Of a stretch of 64,000 bases of DNA, positions 50,160 to 57,836 are shown one piece after another. The stretch covers positions 1,116,001 to 1,180,000 of the forward strand of contig NZ_CP072801.1 in the NCBI RefSeq assembly GCF_017901135.1, given 5' to 3'. Under the pieces are notes generated by a model that had not been told where the DNA came from, made no database searches, and saw only the letters and a list, made by a program, of their open reading frames with translations. Each line of letters opens with the position of its first letter. Position 1 is the first letter of the stretch. Source of the stretch: Thiothrix litoralis (GTDB lineage Bacteria; Pseudomonadota; Gammaproteobacteria; Thiotrichales; Thiotrichaceae). Both the position numbers and the translations under genes were made by a program.

Positions 50160-50896
50160 CGCCCAATCCCCTCTTCCAACAACCCCAGACAGCCAAATCC
50201 ACTGCGGGTCTTTTCCCCAATTCCGGCATACCACGCCAACCGCAAGTCTTCCTCACTGCCTTGCAATAACACGGGCGCTTGCATCCCGATGACAAAGCTT
50301 TTGCGCCCATCCTGAAAGATTTTCAGGTTGACCAGCACCGAATGTTTGGGGTTAGCACGCAAATACAGGGAATCAGGGTGAAGTTCCAGTTTGACTTCCC
50401 GACCTGCCATAAAAGACAGTTTGCGATTGATGATCTCGCTTAAACGTAGTTCCGGTGCATCCAGCTTTTGATGCCAGTGTTTGTTTTTACCGGGGTGCGT
50501 TTCGTCCCTGAGAACCAACGGGGAATAAAAAATACAACCCAATTGAGTCTGTTGTGGCAGGATGGGGTCAGGTTCGATATGCACACTAGCCGCCGAGAAA
50601 TTGACAGATTCCGCGTCCCAACGCCGTTTGACAATGTGTTCCGGTTTGATACGCGACAATACCCGTGCCAGTTCAGCGTTGGGAGTAGAAACAATCAAGC
50701 CATGGGCAAAACCGTTATGACCACGATGCCAGCCGAGCACCGCAAAATTCCATGGCTTGGCCTGGTAGCCGATGATGTCCGAACTGTTTGCACCTGCTTC
50801 AACCAGTGCATTAACTAACGCATCATGGATAAGATCCTGATGGGAATAAACCTGTAGGGGTGAGACCTTGGGAAGTTGTATACGAAGTCGTAACAT
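50156..50896 (-). CDS. cas6: CRISPR RNA endoribonuclease Cas6
   Basis: 246 residues, RAMP-fold enzyme that cuts the repeat to release crRNAs. The C-terminal Gly-rich loop GIGEKTRSGFGCLGLL is the Cas6 hallmark; N-terminal residues MLRLRIQLPKVSPLQVYSHQDLIHDAL start the first ferredoxin fold. ATG at 50896 follows AGGA at 7 bases. It is the first gene of the cas operon, divergent from the WYL gene. Confidence 0.9.
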   Translation of the reverse strand: MLRLRIQLPKVSPLQVYSHQDLIHDALVNALVEAGANSSDIIGYQAKPWNFAVLGWHRGHNGFAHGLIVSTPNAELARVLSRIKPEHIVKRRWDAESVNFSAASVHIEPDPILPQQTQLGCIFYSPLVLRDETHPGKNKHWHQKLDAPELRLSEIINRKLSFMAGREVKLELHPDSLYLRANPKHSVLVNLKIFQDGRKSFVIGMQAPVLLQGSEEDLRLAWYAGIGEKTRSGFGCLGLLEEGIGR

Positions 50897-50971
50897 TGCT
50901 TTGTCCTGCCGCTGTAATTTGTGCAAAATAGTATCTACCTATAAAATTAACTATGCAAATCCATACATGTT
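50897..50971. promoter_or_regulatory. Divergent cas6/WYL control region with a dyad
   Basis: 75 bp between divergent genes. The imperfect dyad TGCAAAATAGT (50922-50932) ... ACTATGCA (50950-50957) surrounds an AT-rich core. A plus-strand TTGTGC-17-TAAAAT could serve the WYL gene, and a minus-strand TACTAT could be the cas -10. Operator role for the WYL protein is a guess from position. Confidence 0.4.
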
Positions 50972-51829
50972 ATGAATCGTGACACATCCAGACGTTTTGC
51001 TTACATTGAGACTTGTCTATACTGGGGAGTCGGTATCACTGCTCGACAGTTAGGGGAAACCTTTGAAATTGCACGTCCAAATGCGCAAGCCAGCATCACT
51101 GCTTACCGGGAGTTGCACCCGAACAATCTGTGTTACAACGCTTCACTAAAACGCCACGAAGCCAGTAATACGTTTGCAGCACATTACATCAGTGATAAAC
51201 CAGAGATTTATTTGAATTATTTACGGGGTAACTATTTAACCAGTAAATTTTGGAAGGACGAGGACTGGAGTGAATTACCTATCCATGACGTAGACACCTT
51301 GTTCCGTCCCCATCTGCAAAGCGACATCACGCAAACGGTGGTCAGTGCTATTCAGACCCAACAAGCTCTGCACTTGTATTATCACGCCAAGGCACAAACT
51401 CATGACCTGACCGTTGCCCCCAATCAACTGGTGTATGCCAGTCGCCGTTACCATATACGCGCTTACAGTTACGATGCTAACAAATACATCGACCTAGTGT
51501 TGTCACGTATTCTGGAAGCTGATATTTCTACAGAAGACTGGGTTTCATCTGATGAAGACAAGGAATGGAATACGTATATCGATTTAAACTTCAAGCCTAA
51601 TCCCGAATTACCGGAACAGCTCAGAAACACCTTATTGCTCGATTTTCGTTTGAAAGGAAATCTTTACACCATCACGGTACGCAAAGCCTTGCAAGCATAC
51701 GTGCTGCGCGAAATGGAACGGATAGATTGGCAGCATAAAATTCCACTTTGGTTATATGTCCCCGCTCAAGAACGTTATGAGACATTATTCCAAAATCTCG
51801 CACTTGTCCCTAGTCAACAAATCATGTGA
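50972..51829 (+). CDS. WYL-domain transcriptional regulator, 3' end replaced by an IS
   Basis: 285 residues as read. N-terminal winged helix (ITARQLGETFEIARPNAQASITAYRELHP), then the WYL domain (ALHLYYHAKAQTHDLTVAPNQLVYASRRYHIRAYSYDANKYIDLVLSRI), then a WCX-like C-terminal domain ending IPLWLYVPAQERY. From base 51780 onward the reading frame is inside the left terminal repeat of an IS, so the last 16 or so residues (ETLFQNLALVPSQQIM) are IS-derived. Divergent from a type I-D cas operon; in Synechocystis the WYL protein Sll7009 represses the I-D CRISPR locus, so a similar role is likely. Effect of the truncation is unknown. Confidence 0.8.
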   Translation: MNRDTSRRFAYIETCLYWGVGITARQLGETFEIARPNAQASITAYRELHPNNLCYNASLKRHEASNTFAAHYISDKPEIYLNYLRGNYLTSKFWKDEDWSELPIHDVDTLFRPHLQSDITQTVVSAIQTQQALHLYYHAKAQTHDLTVAPNQLVYASRRYHIRAYSYDANKYIDLVLSRILEADISTEDWVSSDEDKEWNTYIDLNFKPNPELPEQLRNTLLLDFRLKGNLYTITVRKALQAYVLREMERIDWQHKIPLWLYVPAQERYETLFQNLALVPSQQIM

Positions 51830-51893
51830 AAAATCAATGGGAATGCGCTACAACCTATGATCATCATTTTCACCAAGGGAACCGGAACAACTC

Positions 51894-52388
51894 ATGGCAG
51901 AGTACAGCTACCACGCTCTCAAAGGCAAGAGCAAAACCTTTCGCGCCATGACGGGCATTGATTTGGGTGAATTCACCCAACTGTTGCCCCATTTTCAACG
52001 GGCATACACGGTGCAGTTGATTGTTGATGGTCATGATAGTGAAACGAAGCGAGGTCGCCCCGGAAACCTGACAACGATCGAAGATAAGTTGTTCTTTATT
52101 CTATATTATTTGAAGACTTACCCCCTGCAAGAAGTGTTGGGCTACTCCTTCAATATGTCCCAAGGGTTAGCCAATCGGTGGATACATCGCCTGTGTCCCA
52201 TTTTACAGTCAAGCTTAAAAAGCATGGGACATTCCCCCGCCAGACTTCCCGAAGAGGTCTTGGAACGCCTAACGCATGAAATGCCGCAAGCGCTTGGCTT
52301 GGATGCGACCGAGCGCCGTATCCAACGCCCAATTGACGTTGGGGTTCAGGAGGAATACTACAGTGGGAAAAAAAATTCCATTCGGTGA
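51894..52388 (+). CDS. IS transposase, frame A (N-terminal half)
   Basis: 164 residues: N-terminal helix-turn-helix region (LTTIEDKLFFILYYLKTYPLQEVLGYSFNMSQGLANRWIHRL) and the start of the DDE domain (GLDATERRIQRPID, first Asp). The frame ends at YSGKKNSIR after an A8 run at 52368-52375. A -1 slip there (A-AAA-AAT) joins it to frame B, giving the expected YSGKKKFHSVKN. Confidence 0.85.
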   Translation: MAEYSYHALKGKSKTFRAMTGIDLGEFTQLLPHFQRAYTVQLIVDGHDSETKRGRPGNLTTIEDKLFFILYYLKTYPLQEVLGYSFNMSQGLANRWIHRLCPILQSSLKSMGHSPARLPEEVLERLTHEMPQALGLDATERRIQRPIDVGVQEEYYSGKKNSIR

Positions 52389-52801
52389 AGAACAACGTAA
52401 TAGCAGGCTTAGAAGATCGTGAAATCAAATACTTGGGCGAAACTCGACGCGGCAAAGATCATGACAAACGTATCGCGGATGAGGAAGGCGTGAAAGTACC
52501 GGAAGGGTATGAGATTTACCGGGATTTGGGCTATCTTGGGCATAATTCGGGTGACGGGGCAGTTGTCCACCAACCTAAGAAAAAGCCACGGGGTAAACCC
52601 TTGAGTGATCAGGATAAAGCGCATAACCGCGCCATTTCCAGCATTCGGGTGGTCATTGAACATGTGAACAGCGGTATCAAACGGTGTCGGTGCGTCAAGG
52701 ATATTTTCCGCAACTACGTGGAAGACTTTGATGATTTAGTGATGGAAATCGCTTGTGGCTTGCACAATTTACGCACTGCCATACGAATCAAAAACTACTG
52801 A
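52385..52801 (+). CDS. IS transposase, frame B (C-terminal half)
   Basis: 138 residues beginning at a GTG but probably made only by frameshift from frame A. It holds the second Asp (YRDLGYLGHNS) and the catalytic Glu (VVIEHVNSGIKRCRCVKD) of a DDE transposase. No separate ribosome site is obvious, which supports expression as a fusion product. Confidence 0.8.
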   Translation: MKNNVIAGLEDREIKYLGETRRGKDHDKRIADEEGVKVPEGYEIYRDLGYLGHNSGDGAVVHQPKKKPRGKPLSDQDKAHNRAISSIRVVIEHVNSGIKRCRCVKDIFRNYVEDFDDLVMEIACGLHNLRTAIRIKNY

Positions 52802-52847
52802 ATTCATTTAACCATCAATCAGTTGAGATTTTTGAATAATGTCTATT

Positions 52848-52915
52848 GATGTCTCCCCGCAGCAGCGGTGATCCTGCCCGGCACAGCCGACGTTCGTCTG
52901 GAAATCATCAGCTAA
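52848..52915 (+). pseudogene. Likely 3' remnant of the WYL regulator gene
   Basis: Short open stretch ending at TAA (52913-52915) that reads CLPAAAVILPGTADVRLEIIS. If a 3-bp target duplication is removed, it fuses in frame with the WYL gene broken at 51779, giving ...VPAQERYGCLPAAAVILPG.... The final strand resembles the usual end of WCX domains. A hairpin follows at once. Assignment is inference. Confidence 0.45.
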
Positions 52916-52919
52916 CAAA

Positions 52920-52945
52920 CCGGGGTGAATAGCAAAACACCCCGG
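52920..52945. terminator. Hairpin after the WYL remnant
   Basis: Perfect 8-bp arms CCGGGGTG and CACCCCGG with a 10-base A-rich loop. No strong T-run follows on the plus strand, but position right after the presumed WYL stop fits its original terminator. Confidence 0.5.
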
Positions 52946-52996
52946 CAAGGTATACAGTAATCAACATAATAAAGATTATTACCGGAGCACAAGCCC

Positions 52997-53980
52997 ATGA
53001 AAACGCCTTTCCCGCAGGTGTTACAGTTGCCGTCAGCACGCAGCTTTAGCGCCCTACCCGTTATCCTCGTAGTGCTCGGCATTATTGCGTGGTCATCGTG
53101 GTATACCGTCCCCAGTGATTCTGTCGCCATCCTGCAACGCTTTGGCAAACTTCACGCGGAAGTCCCGCCCGGCCTGCATTTCAAGATTCCGTTGGGGGTG
53201 GATGTTGCTACCATCCTGCCCGTCAAGCGCCAGTTGAAACAGGAATTCGGCTTTTATACCGAAGGTGCCAGCAACCCCGACCAGTATTCTGATACCCCAA
53301 GAGACGAATCCCCGATGGTCACCGGCGACCTGAATGTCGGGCTGGTCGAATGGGTGGTGCAATACCGCATATCCGAACCCACTCACTACCTGTTTGCGGT
53401 GCGCGAACCCGGCGCAACCCTGCGCGACGTGTCCGAATCGGTGATGCGTGAAGTGGTCGGCGACCGCACCGTCGATGAAGTGCTCACCATTGGGCGGCAG
53501 GAAATCGAAGTCGAAGCCCTGCTCAAGATGCAAAAACTCGCCACCCTCTACACCATGGGCATCAGCATTGACCAAGTACAACTGAAAAACATCAACCCAC
53601 CCGCCCCGGTGCAGGAATCCTTCAACGAGGTCAACCAAGCGCAACAGGAAAAGGAAAAACTCATCAACGAAGCCCGCCGCGACTACAACAAGGTCGTGCC
53701 CTTGGCAGAAGGTGAAAAAGACCAGCGCATCCGCGAAGCCGAAGGCTACCGCCTCAAACGCATCAATGAAGCCGAAGGGGATGTTTCACGCTTCAATGCC
53801 GTATTTACCGAATACCAAAAAGCCCCCGCCATTACCCAGCAACGCTTGTATCTGGAAACCATGCAGGACATTTTGCCCGGCGTCGAAAATAAGGTAGTGG
53901 TCGATGAAGGCATGAAAAACCTGCTGCCCCTGCTCAACCTTAACCAAAAACAAACAACCCCAGCGGAGGCGCAACCATGA
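52997..53980 (+). CDS. hflK: FtsH protease modulator HflK
   Basis: 327 residues: one N-terminal membrane helix (ALPVILVVLGIIAWSSWYTV), then an SPFH/band-7 domain (VPSDSVAILQRFGKLHAEVPPGLHFKIPLGVD), a coiled-coil stretch (QEKEKLINEARRDYNKVVPLAEGEKDQRIREAEGYRLKRI) and a C-terminal tail. With HflC it forms a membrane complex that controls FtsH. GGAG is 11 bases upstream of the ATG. It overlaps hflC by 4 bases. It lacks the long Gly-rich N-terminus of the E. coli protein. Confidence 0.9.
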   Translation: MKTPFPQVLQLPSARSFSALPVILVVLGIIAWSSWYTVPSDSVAILQRFGKLHAEVPPGLHFKIPLGVDVATILPVKRQLKQEFGFYTEGASNPDQYSDTPRDESPMVTGDLNVGLVEWVVQYRISEPTHYLFAVREPGATLRDVSESVMREVVGDRTVDEVLTIGRQEIEVEALLKMQKLATLYTMGISIDQVQLKNINPPAPVQESFNEVNQAQQEKEKLINEARRDYNKVVPLAEGEKDQRIREAEGYRLKRINEAEGDVSRFNAVFTEYQKAPAITQQRLYLETMQDILPGVENKVVVDEGMKNLLPLLNLNQKQTTPAEAQP

Positions 53981-54999
53981 ACCGCTTACTCATTATTGTT
54001 GCCGGGCTATTGGCCTTTGTGCTGTTCAATGCCTTTTATACCGTGGGTGAAGCCCAGCAAGTCATCCTCACCCAGTTTGGCAAGCCGGTGGGCGAACCCG
54101 TCACCGATGCCGGGCTAAAAATGAAAGTGCCCTTCATTCAGGACATTAACCGCATCGACAAACGCATCCTCGAATGGGATGGCAGCCCTTCCGATATGCC
54201 CACCAAGGACAAGCTCTACATCTCGGTAGACCTGTTTGCCCGCTGGCGCATTGTCGACCCGCTGGCGTATTTCCTGCGTTTGCGTGACGAACGCAGCGCC
54301 CTGTCACGGTTGGATGACATCCTCGGCAGCGAAACCCGCAACGCCGTCGCCAAACACGAGCTGATTGAAATCGTGCGCACCACCAAAGGCCGTGTGCCAC
54401 TCAAAGACGTGGTGCTGACCGAAAGCGACGTGGCGAATGCCAACCCTTCCGTGGGCGCATCCATAGGCGAACTTGTCCCCATCAGCAAAGGGCGGATCGT
54501 GGTAGAGCAGGAAATTTTCAAAGCCGCCGCCGAAAAGGTAAAAGTCTTCGGGGTGGAATTGCTCGACATCCGCTTCAAACGCATCAATTACAACGCCAGC
54601 GTCGAACCCAAAATCTACGAACGCATGATCAGCGAACGCCGCCAGATTGCCGAACGTTTCCGCTCCGAAGGTAACGGAGAAGCCGCACGGATTCGTGGCA
54701 ATATGACCCGCGACCTGGATCGTATCCAGTCCGAAGCCTATCGCAAAGTGGAAGAAATCCGGGGCGAAGGCGATGCCAAAGCCGCTGAAATCTACGCCAA
54801 TGCTTACAACCAAAACCCGGCAGCCGCCAAGTTTTACGCCTTCACCCGCACGCTGGATGCTTACAAGTCCATCATGACGCCGGATACCAGTTTGATATTG
54901 TCCACCGATAGCGATATCTTCAAACTGCTTAAAGACATGGGTTCCATGCCGAATGCGGTGCAAAATGCTGCGCCCCCGCCCTCAGCGTTTCCCCAGTAA
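53977..54999 (+). CDS. hflC: FtsH protease modulator HflC
   Basis: 340 residues: N-terminal helix (LLIIVAGLLAFVLFNAFYTV) and SPFH domain (QVILTQFGKPVGEPVTDAGLKMKVPFIQDINRIDKRILEWDG). The family signature ERMISERRQIAERFRSEGNGEAARIRG and AEIYANAYNQNPAAAKFYAFTRTLDAY are clear. Partner of HflK. Its 3' end overlaps the convergent NYN gene by 18 bases. Confidence 0.94.
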   Translation: MNRLLIIVAGLLAFVLFNAFYTVGEAQQVILTQFGKPVGEPVTDAGLKMKVPFIQDINRIDKRILEWDGSPSDMPTKDKLYISVDLFARWRIVDPLAYFLRLRDERSALSRLDDILGSETRNAVAKHELIEIVRTTKGRVPLKDVVLTESDVANANPSVGASIGELVPISKGRIVVEQEIFKAAAEKVKVFGVELLDIRFKRINYNASVEPKIYERMISERRQIAERFRSEGNGEAARIRGNMTRDLDRIQSEAYRKVEEIRGEGDAKAAEIYANAYNQNPAAAKFYAFTRTLDAYKSIMTPDTSLILSTDSDIFKLLKDMGSMPNAVQNAAPPPSAFPQ

Positions 55000-55464
55000 C
55001 AAAGCCTCTTCAATCGGCACGAAGCGGGTCGCCGCATTGATCAGGGAATTAGCCGTCAAACGCGGCACACCATACACTTCGGTTTCCACGCCGTAGCGTT
55101 GGTATGCCCGCAGCAGCAACTGGTCGAAATCACCATCGCCGGACGCCAGCACGATAATATCCGTGCTGGCGGCGGCTTCGATCACATCCAGCGTAATGCC
55201 CACATCCCAGTCACCTTTGGCAGAACCGTCACTGCGCTGGATATAGGGTTTGAGTTTCACCTCAAAGCCAATCGCCCGCAGGATATTCTGGAACTGCATC
55301 TGCTTTTCATCGCCGCGCCCAATGGCATAGGCACACGCCTGCACCACTTCTCGCCCGGCAGTTGCCTGCGCCCAAAAACGGTTGTAATCGAAACTGCGCC
55401 CGTAGGCGTCGCGGGTGGTGTAGTAGATGTTTTGCACATCCACAAACAGGCTAACTTTTTTCAC
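54982..55464 (-). CDS. NYN-domain (PIN-like) putative ribonuclease
   Basis: 160 residues, single NYN/LabA-DUF88 domain. Conserved acidic residues are in LFVDVQNIYY, GDWDVGITLDVIEAA and LASGDGDFDQLL, making a metal site as in PIN-like RNases. Length is normal. It is convergent with hflC and divergent from the flavin oxidoreductase. RNA substrate unknown. Confidence 0.88.
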   Translation of the reverse strand: MKKVSLFVDVQNIYYTTRDAYGRSFDYNRFWAQATAGREVVQACAYAIGRGDEKQMQFQNILRAIGFEVKLKPYIQRSDGSAKGDWDVGITLDVIEAAASTDIIVLASGDGDFDQLLLRAYQRYGVETEVYGVPRLTANSLINAATRFVPIEEALLLGKR

Positions 55465-55534
55465 GGCATTCCTTGGAAAGGGGGTATAAGATTATTTGAC
55501 TGCAAGCATCATAACCATACGAGGGCACGCCATT

Positions 55535-56974
55535 ATGCAGGACATCACTCCCAACCCCAACCGGCGGTGCTTTTTGCTGGACTCATTGGCAATGGCTGCC
55601 AGCATTCCGGCCTTTTATTACCCGATCGCAGCATTTGCCGACGCTAGCATCCCGGTTTCCAGCGGCAACGTGCGTTTCTTGCAACGCCATGACGCGGACT
55701 ACGCCAAACACCGCCAGATTTTCAACAAACGCATTACCAACATGCCCAAGTTCATTGCGGTGTGTGCCAATGAAAAAGGCGTGCAAGAAGCAGTGGCCTT
55801 CGCCCAAACCAACAAACTGCCGATAGCGGTCAAAAGCGGCGGGCATAGCTTTGAAGGTTTTTCCACCAATGACGGCGGCTTGATGCTGGATTTGTCAGGC
55901 ATGAACAAGCCCACCTACAACAAAACCAGCAAACGCCTAACCATCCAACCCGGTGCAAAATTGGGTGGCGTGTACGAATACCTCAACCAATACGGGCGGC
56001 TGATTCCGGCGGGGTCGTGTGCGGGCGTGGGAGTGGCGGGGTTAACTTTGGGCGGTGGCTACGGCTTTTTTGCCCGTCAACGGGGGCTGACCTGCGACAG
56101 TTTGCAACGGGTGCGCATGGTCGATGGTCAAGGCAAGGTACACGATTCCAAGGACAATGCCGAGTTGCTGTGGGCGTGCAAAGGCGGCGGCAATGGTAAT
56201 TTCGGCATTATTACCGAGCTGGAATTTAAAACCCACCCTGCCCCGGCATCGTTCAGCAGTTACCGCTACAAGTACAAAAACCTGACACCAAGTAGCGCAA
56301 CCCAACTGGCGGAACGCTGGTTTGAACTGACCAAGACCTTGCCCAACAGCGCTTACTCAGCCTGGGTATTGAATGGCACACATTTAACCATCTTGCTGAC
56401 CGACACCAGTGCAGCACCTTCCGCTGCCTTGAAAACCATTCTCGCCAAACTGAAGCCGGGTGCAACCGAAATCATGACACCGCGCAAGGATGCGTTCCTG
56501 CGCGGTATCCAGCGTTACAGGGGCGGCACTGAGCCGATGTATTTCAAAAATGTGTCGGCGGGTTATTACAGCGGTTTCAGTGACCTGAAGGCAATGTTGC
56601 CGGAGATTTGCAAGAAAATGGCGGCTGCCAAGGTCAACACCATCCTGCAAATCAACACGCTGGGCGGGGCTATCAACGACCCAATGCTGGAAACAAGCGC
56701 TGCCTACCCCCACCGCCGGTTCGGCTATCTGGGCGAGCTTCAAACCTATTACGACAAAGCCAGCCAAACCAATACGGTGGAACAGACCGTGCGGGAGATT
56801 CAGGGAGTGCTGACCACAGGCGGCATCAAGGCGCATTACCGCAATTACCCTGATGCCGAATTATCTGATTGGGAAACGGCCTATTACGGCAAAAACTACC
56901 CGCGTTTGCAGGCACTCAAGCGCCAGTTTGACCCGCACAACCTGATCCGCCACCCGCAAAGCGTTAAGTTGTAA
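55535..56974 (+). CDS. Tat-exported FAD-binding oxidoreductase (berberine-bridge type)
   Basis: 479 residues. N-terminal NRRCFLLD plus a hydrophobic stretch fits a twin-arginine signal (R10-R11). The FAD_binding_4 domain contains SGGHSFEGF (H104) and GSCAGVGVAGL (C162), the two residues that usually bind FAD covalently in this family, then LGGGYGFFARQRGLTCD. The C-terminal BBE motif is FGYLGELQTYYDK ... NYPDAEL ... YYGKNYPRLQALKRQFDPHNLI. ATG at 55535 follows GAGGG and gives the Tat signal. Substrate unknown; family members oxidise sugars or phenolics. Confidence 0.88.
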   Translation: MQDITPNPNRRCFLLDSLAMAASIPAFYYPIAAFADASIPVSSGNVRFLQRHDADYAKHRQIFNKRITNMPKFIAVCANEKGVQEAVAFAQTNKLPIAVKSGGHSFEGFSTNDGGLMLDLSGMNKPTYNKTSKRLTIQPGAKLGGVYEYLNQYGRLIPAGSCAGVGVAGLTLGGGYGFFARQRGLTCDSLQRVRMVDGQGKVHDSKDNAELLWACKGGGNGNFGIITELEFKTHPAPASFSSYRYKYKNLTPSSATQLAERWFELTKTLPNSAYSAWVLNGTHLTILLTDTSAAPSAALKTILAKLKPGATEIMTPRKDAFLRGIQRYRGGTEPMYFKNVSAGYYSGFSDLKAMLPEICKKMAAAKVNTILQINTLGGAINDPMLETSAAYPHRRFGYLGELQTYYDKASQTNTVEQTVREIQGVLTTGGIKAHYRNYPDAELSDWETAYYGKNYPRLQALKRQFDPHNLIRHPQSVKL

Positions 56975-56977
56975 GGC

Positions 56978-57610
56978 TTACACCTTGAGGATGTCAGCAA
57001 GCTGCCAGATACAAGCGTCGGCATTGCGTTGCTGAATTTCGAGACGTAAGCCCTGCTCTTGGGCGCTCAACAAGTTTTCCAGCAAGCGGATATGGTGTAC
57101 CCGCAGTTTCAGCAGATCGACACTCTGGGTCATCGGGGACAGCAAGGCTTCGGCTTCATTGATATTGTCGTAAACATGGCGTCTGACCTGCTCGGCATAA
57201 GCAATAATGCTGCCGCAGTCGTCGTATTGGGCGGCAACCTTGCTGGTGTGTAACCCGTGACTGTCAGCATCGTCTTCCACATGTGGCTCACGCTTGCTGA
57301 GTGCAGATAAGTCGCGGATTTGCTGGCGGACTTCGGCCAGTTCATGCCGGGTGGTTTGAATCGTCTGTTTGTTGGTTACCAACTGTTGCAGCAGATCGCG
57401 GTATACACCCAAAGCCGAAGACAGCACGGTGTCATTCGGCAGGGCTGGCGGTGGCTTGGTATCAACGGCTGCTTCGGCTGCTTCGGTGGGTTCTGCTGGC
57501 TCAATGGATTCAACCGTTTGAATAGTTTCAACGGCTTCCACCAGCTCTGCGGGTGCGTCGGAGGGTGCGGGTTCGGCGGGCGTTGAATACATTTCGGTAG
57601 CATCAGACAT
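56978..57610 (-). CDS. Coiled-coil protein of unknown function
   Basis: 210 residues. The first ~60 residues are low-complexity, rich in Pro/Glu/Ala (PAEPAPSDAPAELVEAVE, EPAEPTEAAEAA) and probably disordered. The rest is helical with heptad-like patterns (LLQQLVTNKQTIQTTRHELAEVRQQIRDL; SVDLLKLRVHHIRLLENLLSAQEQGL). ATG at 57610 follows GAGGAA. No recognised family. Confidence 0.65.
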   Translation of the reverse strand: MSDATEMYSTPAEPAPSDAPAELVEAVETIQTVESIEPAEPTEAAEAAVDTKPPPALPNDTVLSSALGVYRDLLQQLVTNKQTIQTTRHELAEVRQQIRDLSALSKREPHVEDDADSHGLHTSKVAAQYDDCGSIIAYAEQVRRHVYDNINEAEALLSPMTQSVDLLKLRVHHIRLLENLLSAQEQGLRLEIQQRNADACIWQLADILKV

Positions 57611-57737
57611 GAACAATTCCTCGTTAACATTATTGTTCCCATGATGCGAGCCTTGGTGGGGTTTGTCCGTTGGCTTCTTCCTGAGCCAGCGTGATATTCA
57701 GACAATCGGCATATGGCTTCAACTACGCTCAGCCATC

Positions 57738-57781
57738 AAAAAAAATCCCCGTCACGGTGGTTGCGTATCCGTTGACGGGGA
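57738..57781 (-). terminator. Rho-independent terminator downstream of degP
   Basis: Arms CCCCGTCACGG (57747-57757) and CCGTTGACGGGG (57769-57780); on the minus strand the stem is followed by A then eight T (57738-57745). Confidence 0.85.
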
Positions 57782-57836
57782 AAGTGGCTTGGAGTGTGCC
57801 AAGAGAGTGTTGAGAGTGAAAGAGTGTGTGTTTACC

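Larger units (their letters stand above)
51780..52844 (+). mobile_element. Insertion sequence, IS5-family-like, 1065 bp
   Basis: Left terminal repeat AGACATTATTCCAAAATCTC (51780-51799) and right terminal repeat GAGATTTTTGAATAATGTCT (52825-52844) are inverted copies at 19 of 20 positions. They enclose two transposase frames joined by a frameshift at an A8 run. Target duplication is not clear; flanking ATG (left) and ATT (right) could be a 3-bp duplication with one change. Family assignment to IS5 is from the protein style and size, not a search. Confidence 0.85.

Noticed and set aside
30355-50896. Type III-E (Craspase-like) system suggested by CHAT plus CRISPR
   Set aside because: No gRAMP/Cas7-11 or Csx30-like gene is present; the cas operon is a full type I-D set. 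A functional link of the CHAT protein to CRISPR is not shown.
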